64,000 nt of DNA from Pseudolysobacter sp964466115 (GTDB lineage Bacteria > Pseudomonadota > Gammaproteobacteria > Xanthomonadales > Rhodanobacteraceae). The stretch spans positions 182,978 through 246,977 of the forward strand of contig CAYXMH010000002.1 of NCBI GenBank assembly GCA_964466115.1. Reading direction: 5' to 3'. Below the pieces are notes generated by a model. It worked only from the letters and a program-made list of their open reading frames with translations, was not told the origin of the DNA and did not search any database. Shown here piece after piece: positions 38,578-47,777 of the stretch; position 1 is the first letter of the stretch, and the number at the start of each line of letters is the position of its first letter. Position numbers and translations under genes: made by a program.

Positions 38578-40761
38578 TTAGCGCAATTCAGGCAGGTTTT
38601 CTCCCGCGCGTTTACCGGTTGCAGCGTGCAATATCGCCTTTAGCTCTTCTCGTACCTGTTCAAGCTGCGTGCGCAGCGTCTTTAGATGCGTTTTCCACTC
38701 CCGCACCAGCTGCCAATTGGGCTGTTTCATCAAGTCGGAACATAACGCCGCCATTTTCAGCGCGCCTACATTGCTCGCCACGCCTTTTAACGCATGGCTG
38801 TGTTCGCGAAACGCCGCCCATTGCGCCCCGGCGCCCGCTTTTTCGAGCTCGCTAATGCAGCGCAGAGCATCGCGCAAGCATTCGGAAATAAACAAACCGA
38901 CGAAGTCATCGCCCATGTTCAGTTCCAATAACTCCTCCAGAACGCTCAGCGAAATCGCACTTTCTGTACTAGACTGCACCGCTTTTACAGCGGGTTTAGC
39001 CTTGTCATCGGCCGGATTACCCGCAATCTCGCTGAGCAGATCCAGCAATTTTGCAGCAACCACCGGCTTGGCTAAGAAAGCCAGGGCTCCGGCTTCCTCG
39101 CATTCGCGAATCGCCTCTACCGTGACGTCGGCACTCAATGTAATAAACGGGGTACGCTGCCGCCGCCCCGCCTCCATTACCCGCGTTTGTTTAATGACAT
39201 CAATGCCACTGATGCTTGGCATGTGCACGTCAATCACTACCGCGTCGTATCGATCCCGTTCCAGGGCATGCAGCACTTCATCACCGCTATACAGCAAGGT
39301 AGGTTGATGGCCGGCTTTTTCCAGAATGCGCCGCAACACCACGACGTTGGCCTTTTGATCATCGGCGACCAAAATACGCAACGAACGCGTCCGCGCCCGA
39401 TGCCGCACAAAAGGGTCGTCGAATGCGATGACATTGACGTTCCCCGAAACCTCTGAGCCGACCTTTTGCGGGCGCGCCACAACGGTTTGCGCAGGCAACA
39501 GCGGCAGCTCCAACCAAAACTGCGAGCCCTTGCCAAACGTGCTTTCAAATCCGATTTCCCCGCCCAACAACTGAGTAAGGGTTTTAGCGATGGTCGTGCC
39601 AAGCCCGGTACCGCCGTAACGGCGAGCATGACCATTATCGGCCTGTTCAAACGCCTCGAAAATGCGGTGCTGAGCTTCCCCGGGAATACCAATCCCCGTA
39701 TCGGTCACGGTAAAACGCAACCGTATTGAGTTTTCGGCTGACTTTGCCTGCTTTACGCTCAAGATCACACTGCCGCGCTCGGTAAATTTGATTGCGTTGT
39801 TGAGCAAATTCACCAGAATCTGGCGCAGATGATTGGCATCCCCGTGCAACGCATCGGGTACAGTATTGTCAATTTGGACATCAAACGCCAAATTTTTGCT
39901 GCTCGCGATCGGCTGCAACATGACTTGTATATTGCGCACCAACTCGCTCAAGCGAAAATCGGCGCTATGCAGTTTAAGCTTGCCGGCCTCAATCGCCGAG
40001 ATGTCCAAAACGTTCTCGACCAGGGACAATAGAGAACTGGCCGAGGTTTGGATAACTTCAGCGCACTCGCGTTGCTCCTCACTCAAACGAGTGGTCACTA
40101 ACAACTCGGACATGCCGATCACACCGTTGAGTGGTGTGCGTAACTCGTGGCTCATATTGGCCAGGAAACGGCTTTTTGCGGCGTTGGCGTGCCGAGCTTC
40201 CTCGGTGGCCAGCGTCAATGCCTTAAGCAAACTGGTCAAATAGGCGGGAATCGCCAATAAGCCGATCAATAAGCCCCACGCCAACGGAAGATTCACCAAC
40301 CAGTAATCGGTGGTCAGCATCACCCCCAGAAACGATATTCCGGCCAAACATTCTGCGGCCGCAAGAAAGCGTGGTCCGTAACGCAATCCATTGCCTATCG
40401 TCACCCACAGCAACACCACATACAAAGGCGCCAAGGCCGCACCGTTCAAGTGCATCAATGCCGCCATGGCCCAGTAATCGGAAACCATGCCGATGCAGCG
40501 CCGTGTATAGGAAACGGCCGGCCAAATGGCGATTGCAACTACCAGGCCCAACCCAATCAAGGTCTCGATCGACAGGTAGGCCAAAGCGTGGGTCATCACG
40601 TTGCCGGCGAAATTGGATGCCGACGCAACGCCAAATAGGTACACCAAAAACAACGCACAAATCACGAGACGAACCAACGCCTGCTCGTGCTCACTATCCG
40701 GGCGCTTGCTAAAGCGGCTGGCGATTTTTTTCGGTACTGGCAACATAATTGCCGTGCTCAC
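38578..40761 (-). CDS. rpfC: DSF sensor hybrid histidine kinase RpfC
   Basis: 727 residues, essentially the length of Xanthomonas RpfC. The N-terminus is short, followed by about five membrane helices between residues 30 and 180. The dimerisation domain has phospho-accepting His205 (NMSHELRTPLNGVIG). The ATPase domain shows NAIKFTERG, DTGIGIP and RYGGTGLGTTIAK. The receiver domain carries Asp511 (VVIDVHMPSISG). The C-terminal HPt domain carries His656 (SHALKGVASNVGA). RpfC senses DSF at the inner membrane and relays phosphate to RpfG; it also binds and restrains RpfF in Xanthomonas. GTG start, 14 bp after rpfG. No rpfH-like gene separates the two. Confidence 0.95.
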   Translation of the reverse strand: MSTAIMLPVPKKIASRFSKRPDSEHEQALVRLVICALFLVYLFGVASASNFAGNVMTHALAYLSIETLIGLGLVVAIAIWPAVSYTRRCIGMVSDYWAMAALMHLNGAALAPLYVVLLWVTIGNGLRYGPRFLAAAECLAGISFLGVMLTTDYWLVNLPLAWGLLIGLLAIPAYLTSLLKALTLATEEARHANAAKSRFLANMSHELRTPLNGVIGMSELLVTTRLSEEQRECAEVIQTSASSLLSLVENVLDISAIEAGKLKLHSADFRLSELVRNIQVMLQPIASSKNLAFDVQIDNTVPDALHGDANHLRQILVNLLNNAIKFTERGSVILSVKQAKSAENSIRLRFTVTDTGIGIPGEAQHRIFEAFEQADNGHARRYGGTGLGTTIAKTLTQLLGGEIGFESTFGKGSQFWLELPLLPAQTVVARPQKVGSEVSGNVNVIAFDDPFVRHRARTRSLRILVADDQKANVVVLRRILEKAGHQPTLLYSGDEVLHALERDRYDAVVIDVHMPSISGIDVIKQTRVMEAGRRQRTPFITLSADVTVEAIRECEEAGALAFLAKPVVAAKLLDLLSEIAGNPADDKAKPAVKAVQSSTESAISLSVLEELLELNMGDDFVGLFISECLRDALRCISELEKAGAGAQWAAFREHSHALKGVASNVGALKMAALCSDLMKQPNWQLVREWKTHLKTLRTQLEQVREELKAILHAATGKRAGENLPELR

Positions 40762-40775
40762 CGGCAGGCGTTCAC

Positions 40776-41828
40776 CTAAACGGGTAGTTGAAACGGTTCA
40801 AATTGCATTTCCTGAATTTCAAGAATGCGTGAACTGTTGTCCAGCAGCACATCAACACAGGTTGGATCGAATAAAACCCCGCGTTGCTGGCGAAAATAAG
40901 CGAACGCTTGGTCGTTACTCATGACCTCGGCATAAGAGCGCTCGGTGGTCAACGCATCGAACACGTCGGCCAAAGCCGCTATCCGCCCGACCAGCGGGAT
41001 TTCCAAACCCGCTAACCCATCGGGGTAACCGCTGCCGTCGTAGCGTTCGTGATGTCTCAGCGCAATGGTCGCCGCCATCTGCATGAAACGGCTGGAGCTG
41101 TCGCGTAAAATTTCATACCCGATCAGAGGGTGTTTACGCATAATGGTGATTTCTTCTGCGGTAAGCGCGCCGCGCTTAAGCAGGATCGCATCCGGTGTCG
41201 CGATCTTGCCAATGTCGTTCAGCGGCGCGGCAAGCTCGATCATGCGCGACTCGTCATCCGACATGCCAAGCCCCTCGGCAATCAATCCGGCATAACGCGC
41301 CATATGCAACAAATGCGCGCCACTGCGCAAATCGCGGTAATGAACCGCCCGGACTAAGCGATAGAGGCTTTCACGCTCGCGCTCCTCAATCTCGCGTAAA
41401 CCTTCAAACACCTGCCGGTCCAGCGCCCGTGCCCGCTCCTTTACGGACTCGCCCTGCTGGCGCAGGGACAGCAAATTTTTACAGCGCGAACGCAATTCCC
41501 GCGGCCGTACCGGCTTTACCAGAAAATCCATGACTCCGGCATCGAGCGCCGCTTGACGCAGCGGCTCATCGCCGACCACACTGATTAACACAATTGGAAT
41601 GTCGCGATGGGCGGGCGCACGCCGAAAGCGCCGCGCGAATTCAAGGCCATCCATGCCCGGCATACGATAATCCAATAACAACAAATCTGGGCTGTTGGTT
41701 TCCGACCAGCGCAATGCTTCTACCGGATTCTCAAAATCGGAAACACTTAAGCCTGGCCCAATACCCTCGATAACATGGCGAAGCATGGTGCGAGCTGATT
41801 GTTGATCGTCAACGACCAGAATATTCAA
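40776..41828 (-). CDS. rpfG: Response regulator RpfG (receiver plus HD-GYP domain)
   Basis: 350 residues. The receiver domain at 1-118 has Asp53 as phosphorylation site (LLDYRMPGMDG). The HD-GYP domain spans about 155-345, with HLLHMARYAGLIAEGLG, KHPLIGYEIL, HHERYDGSGYPDGLAG and LADVFDALTTERSY. HD-GYP domains hydrolyse cyclic di-GMP. The HD dyad reads AAPLNDIGKI: Asn204-Asp205 instead of His-Asp, while the other expected metal-binding positions look intact. TTG start with GGAGAAC upstream. It is cotranscribed with rpfC and separated from lysS by a terminator. Confidence 0.94.
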   Translation of the reverse strand: MNILVVDDQQSARTMLRHVIEGIGPGLSVSDFENPVEALRWSETNSPDLLLLDYRMPGMDGLEFARRFRRAPAHRDIPIVLISVVGDEPLRQAALDAGVMDFLVKPVRPRELRSRCKNLLSLRQQGESVKERARALDRQVFEGLREIEERERESLYRLVRAVHYRDLRSGAHLLHMARYAGLIAEGLGMSDDESRMIELAAPLNDIGKIATPDAILLKRGALTAEEITIMRKHPLIGYEILRDSSSRFMQMAATIALRHHERYDGSGYPDGLAGLEIPLVGRIAALADVFDALTTERSYAEVMSNDQAFAYFRQQRGVLFDPTCVDVLLDNSSRILEIQEMQFEPFQLPV

Positions 41829-41906
41829 CGCCGTTCTCCGCTAATCCGTATTGCAAGCCTTCTCGATTCCAATCGGTGCATATCTGATATCCCTAACTGT
41901 AAGCTC

Positions 41907-41935
41907 AAAAGACCTAGCATTAAGCATGCCAGGTC
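41907..41935 (-). terminator. Rho-independent terminator after lysS
   Basis: On the minus strand, a 10-bp stem (GACCTGGCAT pairing with ATGCTAGGTC, one G-U) with a 5-base loop is followed by TTTTG. It lies about 160 bp beyond the lysS stop codon and ahead of rpfG. This indicates that rpfG-rpfC is a separate transcription unit from the carA-to-lysS series. Confidence 0.65.
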
Positions 41936-42095
41936 AATCCGATATCCAGTAAGCCTCCGTTACAGGCTATCATAACTGCCTTGGGGGCTGCGTAGATAAT
42001 TTGTAAATAGTCACATTCTTAATATTATCGGCAGAATCAACGCCAGCCTTAACCGTTTCCATCCAACGCCGTGTTTTCTATTTGCGTTAGAGCGT

Positions 42096-43622
42096 TTATA
42101 TCTCAGGCCGCATATACGGAAACAGCAATACGTCTCGGATTGACGGGACATCGGCCAATAGCATCACCAAGCGATCAATCCCAACCCCCAACCCCCCGGT
42201 AGGCGGCATGCCATATTCCAGGGCCCGGATGTAATCGGCATCGAAGTGCATCGCCTCATTGTCACCAGCATCCTTGGCCGCCACCTGGGCATGAAACCGG
42301 GCGGCTTGATCCTCCGGGTCGTTTAGCTCGGAGAACCCATTCGCAATCTCCTTGCCGCCGATAAACAGCTCAAACCGATCGGTAATGCCGGAATCGGCAT
42401 CGTTGGCACGCGCCAACGGCGAAACCTCGGTCGGATAGGCAGTGATAAACGTAGGCTGAACTAGGCTCTCTTCAACCGTTTTCTCGAAAATCTCCAGTAG
42501 CAGCTTGCCCCAGCCATAATCAGGCTTAACCTTGATGTGCAACCGTTCACAATGCCGCGCCAGTGCCGCCCGTTCACGCAGATCGCCGACGCCAATTTCA
42601 GGATTGTGATACATGACCGCTTCGTCCAGGCGCCAGCGGCGAAATGCCGGACCAAGGTCGATCGCCTTTCCTTCCCAGGTAAGCGACGTTGTCTGCAACA
42701 AATTTTGCGCGGTATGGCGCAACAGTTCCTCGGTTAAATCCATCACCTCGGTATAGCTGGCGTACGCTTGATACAACTCCAACATCGTGAATTCGGGATT
42801 GTGCCGGGTCGAAACGCCTTCGTTGCGGAAATTGCGATTGATCTCGTAAACCCGATCAAAGCCTCCCACGGTTAAACGTTTAAGGTACAACTCCGGCGCC
42901 ACGCGCAAATACAAATCCATATCCAAGGCATTGTGGTGCGTGACGAAAGGCCGCGCCGTGGCGCCACCGGGAATTAGCTGCATCATCGGCGTTTCGACCT
43001 CCAGAAAGCGCCGCTCATCCAGATAGTTGCGTATATGACGCACCGCCGCCGAACGCAATCCAAAGACGCGCCGGGATTCTGGGGTGACGATTAAATCGAC
43101 ATAACGCTGCCGATACCGCGTTTCCGTGTCGGTTAAGCCGGCCCACTTTTCCGGCAGCGGACGCAACGATTTGGTCAACAGCCGGATGTTGTCGCAGCGC
43201 ACCGATAGCTCGCCGGTTTTGGTCCGCATAAGCGTACCTTCGGCGGCCAGAATATCGCCGACATCCCAGCCCTTGAACGCTTCATAGGTTTCTCCCAATG
43301 CGCTTAATTGCAGAAACAACTGCAGGCGCCCGGTCATGTCCTGAATTTGGGCAAAACTGGCTTTGCCCATCACCCGTTTGGCCATCATGCGACCGGCCAC
43401 TTTGACGCGGCGCGCGGCTGCCTCCATCTCAACGGCCGACTGCGTTTTGAATTCTTCGAGTAAATCGGCCGCCCATGCATCAATTCGAAAATCGTTGGGG
43501 AAGGCGACGCCAATTTCGCGCAGTTTGTTTAATTTTGCGCGGCGTTCTTCGATCAATGAATTGCCGCTGCTTGCAGGCACACTCTCTTGATCCATCGTTG
43601 CATCACTTACGTTATTGTGCAT
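42096..43622 (-). CDS. lysS: Lysyl-tRNA synthetase, class II
   Basis: 508 residues. An N-terminal OB-fold anticodon-binding domain (about 60-165, VKVAGRMMAKRVMGKASFAQ) precedes the class II catalytic core. Motif 2 is FRNEGVSTRHNPEFTMLE and motif 3 is GLGVGIDRLVMLLADVPSIR. GAGGAA lies just upstream of the ATG at 43622. It is preceded by prfB on the same strand, as in E. coli, where prfB-lysS form an operon. Here a dispersed repeat lies in the 94-bp gap. Confidence 0.97.
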   Translation of the reverse strand: MHNNVSDATMDQESVPASSGNSLIEERRAKLNKLREIGVAFPNDFRIDAWAADLLEEFKTQSAVEMEAAARRVKVAGRMMAKRVMGKASFAQIQDMTGRLQLFLQLSALGETYEAFKGWDVGDILAAEGTLMRTKTGELSVRCDNIRLLTKSLRPLPEKWAGLTDTETRYRQRYVDLIVTPESRRVFGLRSAAVRHIRNYLDERRFLEVETPMMQLIPGGATARPFVTHHNALDMDLYLRVAPELYLKRLTVGGFDRVYEINRNFRNEGVSTRHNPEFTMLELYQAYASYTEVMDLTEELLRHTAQNLLQTTSLTWEGKAIDLGPAFRRWRLDEAVMYHNPEIGVGDLRERAALARHCERLHIKVKPDYGWGKLLLEIFEKTVEESLVQPTFITAYPTEVSPLARANDADSGITDRFELFIGGKEIANGFSELNDPEDQAARFHAQVAAKDAGDNEAMHFDADYIRALEYGMPPTGGLGVGIDRLVMLLADVPSIRDVLLFPYMRPEI

Positions 43623-43639
43623 AGTTCCTCATTCTGATC

Positions 43640-43693
43640 CCGTTCGTGCTGAGCAAAGTCGAAGCACCCTTCGACTTTGCTCAGGGTGAACGG
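43640..43693. repeat. Dispersed palindromic repeat, GTCGAAGCA family, copy 4
   Basis: The tightest copy: CCGTTCGTGCTGAGCAAAGT and the reverse-complementary ACTTTGCTCAGGGTGAACGG flank a short centre. It lies between prfB and lysS, close to the lysS ribosome-binding site. Confidence 0.85.
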
Positions 43694-43716
43694 AAACTGC
43701 GGCAATTTGCAATAAA

Positions 43717-44839
43717 TCAAGCCGTTCGTTTCTGCCCCGCAACCAATCCTGCCTTCAAACTCGCTTCGACAAAATCATCCAGATCCCCGTCCAGCACTTT
43801 TTGGGTGTCGGTCCGCTCCACACCGGTACGCAAATCCTTGATGCGCGATTGATCGAGAACGTACGAGCGAATCTGGCTGCCCCAGCCAATATCCGATTTC
43901 GTCGCCTCAACCGCCGCTTTCTCAACGTTGCGCTTTTGCACTTCGAGCTCATACAACTTTGCTTTCAGCTGTTTCATCGCGCGATCGCGGTTGGCGTGCT
44001 GCGAACGCTCCGTTTGGCAAGCCACCACCACGCCAGTTGGCACATGCGTGATGCGCACCGCCGATTCGGTTTTGTTCACATGCTGTCCGCCGGCACCGGA
44101 GGAGCGATACACATCGGTTTTTAAATCCGCCGGATTGATCGCAATGTCGATGTCATCGTCAATCTCAGGGCTTACGAAAATTGACGCGAAGGACGTGTGT
44201 CGCCGATTATCGGAATCAAATGGCGACTTGCGCACTAAGCGGTGCACACCGATCTCGGTTTTCAACCAGCCATACGCGTACTCACCTTCGACGCGAAAAG
44301 TAGCACTCTTAATACCGGCCACTTCACCCGCAGACACTTCCATCAGTTCGGTTTTCCACCCCTTGTTTTCGCACCAACGCAGATACATTCGCAACACCAT
44401 TTCCGCCCAGTCTTGGGCTTCCGTGCCGCCGGCCCCGGCCTGAACGTCGACAAACGCGTTGTGCGCATCCATCTGGCCGGAAAACATGCGCTGAAATTCC
44501 AACGTCTCAACCTGCTTACTCAAACGGTCCAAATCGGCAATGACGGCATAGGCGGTCGCCTCGTCTTGCTCGGCGATCGCCAATTCCAGCAGATCAGACG
44601 CTTCGGTAAACGCATCGGTCAGTTTGCCGATGCCAACCACCACTTCTTCCAGGCGCGCGCGCTCTTTGCCAAGATCCTGCGCACGTGCCGGGTTATCCCA
44701 AATATTAGGCTGCTCTAACTCGCGGCTGACTTCGTCCAAGCGCTCACGTTTGGTTTCGTAGTCAAAGATACCTCCGAAGCAAAGCCACCCGCTCGCTCAG
44801 ATCGCTGATTCGGCCACTGATGGGATTGGTTTCAATCAT
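43717..44839 (-). CDS. prfB: Peptide chain release factor 2 with programmed +1 frameshift
   Basis: RF2 terminates at UAA and UGA. The coding sequence starts at ATG 44839, runs 25 codons (MIETNPISGRISDLSERVAL...), meets an in-frame TGA at 44762-44764, and continues in the +1 frame as DYETKRERLDEVSRELEQ. The full product is 373 residues. The recoding site CTT TGA C preceded by CGG AGG TAT closely matches the autoregulatory site known from E. coli prfB, also at codon 25/26. The downstream frame carries the GGQ loop (SSGAGGQHVNKTESAVRI) and the SPF tripeptide (RKSPFDSDNRR) that reads stop codons. It lies upstream of lysS and downstream of recJ. Confidence 0.95.
44759..44776 (-). promoter_or_regulatory. 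prfB: prfB +1 programmed frameshift site
   Basis: The sequence CGGAGGTATCTTTGAC (minus strand) contains an internal Shine-Dalgarno-like GGAGG, the slippery CTT codon, the UGA stop and a following C. This is the arrangement that lets low RF2 levels raise RF2 synthesis. Confidence 0.92.
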
Positions 44840-44901
44840 TTCCGGTCCATAAAACCATTACAAAAGACCTGCCATCGTAACAAACCTGTGCAAAATCGGC
44901 A

Positions 44902-46638
44902 TCAAATCGGCTGATAATGCCGCACCAGCAAACGCAGAGACGCTCCGCCGCGCCAATCATCGATATCCAATTGATACGCGGCATGCAAACACTTCGGCGG
45001 CGGCTGTCCATGGTAGCCATCGAACATGATCGCCTCATACACCGGTGCCGTTTCGTGAAGCCGCAGCCGCATGCGCAAGTGCCGTTCACCGACAACCCGC
45101 CAGGAATCCACGGTAAACTCGTTGTCAAACAACGGCTCCGGAAATGCCTGACCCCAAGGACCCGCGTAACGCAGCTGCTGGGCTAAATCCAGAGTGAATT
45201 CGCAAACATCCAAGGCACCATCCGTCAACAGCACCGCCTCCAGCAGCGCAGGAGGCAAATGCTGGCGCGCTACCGCATCGAATGCGGTGGTGAACGCATC
45301 CAACGCGTCAGCACGCAAACTTAGGCCGGCTGCCATGGCATGACCGCCATAACGCAATAAGAGGCCAGGATGAGTGGCATCAATCTGCGCCAGGGCATCA
45401 CGAATATGGAAACCGGTCACCGAACGTGCCGATGCTTTAATCTCGACGCCACCCTCACCGGCCAACGCGCAAGCCACCACCGGCCGATGCAATTTCTCCT
45501 TCAACCTCGATGCCACCAATCCAACGACGCCGGGATGCCAATTCGGTTCAAATAGAACAACGCCGACCGGAAACTTATCTTCTCCGTAATTTTTAAGCAC
45601 CTGCGCGACGGCAGTTTCAGCCTGCTCCACCATGTCTATCTGCAATTCGCGCCGTTCGGTATTGATCGCCGATAATTGCTCCGCCAAGAATCGTGCACGC
45701 ACGGGATCGTCGGTCAGCAGGCATTCAATGCCCAACGCCATGTCCTCCAATCGCCCTGCCGCATTGATCCGTGGCGCCAATGCAAAGCCTAAATCGGCCG
45801 CAGTAATGGCGGCGAAACGCCGATTGCTGACCTCAATCAAAGCATTGACTCCAGCGCAGGCTTGCCCCGCGCGAATGCGCTTAATGCCTGCCTCAACCAG
45901 CACTCGGTTATTAAAATCGAGTGGTACTAAATCGGCGACGGTGCCAAGCGCCACCAGATCCAGCAACGACGACAAATTCGCCTCGGCAATACCACGCTCA
46001 ACAAACCAAGCGCGGTCGCGCAAATGGGCGCGCAACGCCAACAGCAGATAAAACATCACTCCCACACCACACAGTGCTTTACTGACAAAAGCGTCGCCGC
46101 GCAGATTGGGATTGACGATGGCCGCCGCGGTAGGTAAGTGCTCACCCGGCAGATGATGGTCGGTGATGATGACTTTAATTCCGGCGCAATTGGCAGCCGC
46201 CACACCGGCAAAGCTGGCAATGCCGTTATCGACGGTGACAATTAAGTCCGGTTTAAGCGGCAGGATCGTTTCGAGCAATTCAGGGCTTAGCCCGTAGCCG
46301 TGCAAAAAGCGATTGGGAACTTGATAACTCACCCGCCGTGCGCCAAGCGCACGCAAACCACGCACGGCGACGGCGCTACCGGTAGCGCCGTCGGTATCGA
46401 AGTCTCCGACCACCACGATGTGGGCGTCGTCGCGCAATGCCGTTTCCAATAACTCACACGCACGCGTTATGCCCGATAACGTTCCTGGCGCTTGCAACGC
46501 CGCCAATCGATGATTCACGCACGTCGGTGTCAAGGCACCACGAGCGCTGTATATGCGGCGCAAGACTGGATGTATCGAATCGGGCCAGTCGGCAACCCTT
46601 TCGTCACGCGCACGGCGTTGGATGCGTAACGCTTTCAC
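44902..46638 (-). CDS. recJ: Single-stranded-DNA-specific 5'-3' exonuclease RecJ
   Basis: About 578 residues. It acts in RecF-pathway recombination and mismatch repair. DHH-family metal-binding motifs are DFDTDGATG and the DHH of VIITDHHLPGEHLPT. DHHA1 GGHAMAAGLSLR and a C-terminal OB-fold follow. Start chosen as GTG at 46638 because it overlaps the stop codon of the upstream rpfE-like gene (GTGA) and gives a family-like N-terminus VKALRIQRRARDER. A longer frame to 46662 exists but looks less likely. Confidence 0.96.
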   Translation of the reverse strand: MKALRIQRRARDERVADWPDSIHPVLRRIYSARGALTPTCVNHRLAALQAPGTLSGITRACELLETALRDDAHIVVVGDFDTDGATGSAVAVRGLRALGARRVSYQVPNRFLHGYGLSPELLETILPLKPDLIVTVDNGIASFAGVAAANCAGIKVIITDHHLPGEHLPTAAAIVNPNLRGDAFVSKALCGVGVMFYLLLALRAHLRDRAWFVERGIAEANLSSLLDLVALGTVADLVPLDFNNRVLVEAGIKRIRAGQACAGVNALIEVSNRRFAAITAADLGFALAPRINAAGRLEDMALGIECLLTDDPVRARFLAEQLSAINTERRELQIDMVEQAETAVAQVLKNYGEDKFPVGVVLFEPNWHPGVVGLVASRLKEKLHRPVVACALAGEGGVEIKASARSVTGFHIRDALAQIDATHPGLLLRYGGHAMAAGLSLRADALDAFTTAFDAVARQHLPPALLEAVLLTDGALDVCEFTLDLAQQLRYAGPWGQAFPEPLFDNEFTVDSWRVVGERHLRMRLRLHETAPVYEAIMFDGYHGQPPPKCLHAAYQLDIDDWRGGASLRLLVRHYQPI

Positions 46639-47681
46639 GCGAACCGGCGCCAAATGCGCCAACGATGGATGGCGCGGACCACAAAGCGCTCGCCGCTTTC
46701 AAACAGCAGCCGGATTTCAGCGTACTGTTTGCGGCGTAACGCATGATCAATCAATGGCAACCAATCACTCTCTAACTCGGTTGCGTTAACGTTAACCAGA
46801 TCAAGCACGCCATTACCAAACTCGTCGCCGATAAGCGCATCATGCAAATGTGTTTTTTGCAAAATATTAGCCTTTTTTGCTAAAGCGCGCAGGACGGAAT
46901 CTTCGCTAAAAACCGCATCATAATCGCTCTTCACCCACATCGGTAAAGCCCCACCACCCCAGATCCACAGCCCGTTTATCGGTAACTCTCCGCGTCTTAC
47001 CAGTCTTGCATTCAGCGGATGGTTATGCAAAATAATTTGCATTTCATTATGCAATGCACGCCAGCGCTTACCGGAATCACCGGTTGGGAGATGACGGGCC
47101 AAATCATCACCCAACACTGCCTCGGGGGAGGTGAGCTCAGGCATCTGCAATCCGGCCTCACAACGCAAATACCAGCGCAAAGGCGCTGTCGCCTCCAGAA
47201 TAAATCCAGCATCACCAAATAGGGGCTTTAGGCTATTCACTAACTCAGCCGTCTCATCGGCACTCAGCGCGAAATTGCCACAGCGAAGCATTCGCACCGT
47301 GATCATATCGGCATGAAAATAGGCCGGCGCGACACGCAACCAAACATCGTTCCCTGCATCCCCCGCATCAAACTCGCGCGCTAACGCGGCACTCGGAAAA
47401 CCGGTACCCGGAAACTGAAACAACACTCGTAGGACAGCCTCGCGTCCCACTGCTGCATCCGGTTGGCGATTTCCGCGCGCCACCCAGCCGGCCAGCACTC
47501 CGCTGATGGTATGTAAATGGGATTTGGTTGGAAGCAACAGGCTAAGAGCGCGAACGGACGTTTTCCCGGTTTTCAGGTAAGCGCGCTCCTTCCCCCTTGA
47601 GGGGGAAAGGCTGGGATGGGGGTGGGTTCGAAGCGGAGTGATCATGTATTGCATAAGAGGGGATATCGCAGCCACCCCCAC
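46635..47681 (-). CDS. rpfE: RpfE-like protein of unknown function
   Basis: Up to 348 residues. It resembles the conserved uncharacterised family that includes RpfE of Xanthomonas, with the signature ELPINGLWIWGGGALP near the middle. The position between greA and recJ matches the Xanthomonas rpf cluster. Biochemical function is unknown. The N-terminus is problematic. Conserved-looking sequence begins at about RALSLLLPTKSHLH (near 47550), but no ATG or GTG lies there. All upstream start codons (GTG 47681, ATG 47654, ATG 47645) lie within a repeat element (47587-47722). The repeat has either supplied a new start or displaced the original one. The stop codon overlaps recJ. Confidence 0.75.
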   Translation of the reverse strand: MGVAAISPLMQYMITPLRTHPHPSLSPSRGKERAYLKTGKTSVRALSLLLPTKSHLHTISGVLAGWVARGNRQPDAAVGREAVLRVLFQFPGTGFPSAALAREFDAGDAGNDVWLRVAPAYFHADMITVRMLRCGNFALSADETAELVNSLKPLFGDAGFILEATAPLRWYLRCEAGLQMPELTSPEAVLGDDLARHLPTGDSGKRWRALHNEMQIILHNHPLNARLVRRGELPINGLWIWGGGALPMWVKSDYDAVFSEDSVLRALAKKANILQKTHLHDALIGDEFGNGVLDLVNVNATELESDWLPLIDHALRRKQYAEIRLLFESGERFVVRAIHRWRIWRRFA

Positions 47682-47722
47682 CAGCGCGCTGTGCGCGCTG
47701 ACTCCCCCATCAAGGGGGAGTG
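47587..47722. repeat. Repeat element with CCCCCTTGAGGGGG arms covering the rpfE-like gene start
   Basis: One end is TTCCCCCTTGAGGGGGAA; the other is ACTCCCCCATCAAGGGGGAG. Between them are the opposed pair GGGATGGGGGTGGG and CCACCCCCACC and a small GCGCGCTGTGCGCGC palindrome. The composition differs from the flanking genes. It fills the space between greA and the body of the rpfE-like gene. Confidence 0.75.
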
Positions 47723-47777
47723 AAATAAAAAAAGCCGAAAATGCATGATTATGCGCTATACAGGTACTTTAAGGTTT

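Noticed and set aside
40776..41828. Reading RpfG as a GGDEF or plain receiver protein
   Set aside because: HHERYDGSGYPDGLAG and LADVFDALTTERSY clearly mark an HD-GYP domain despite the Asn in the dyad.
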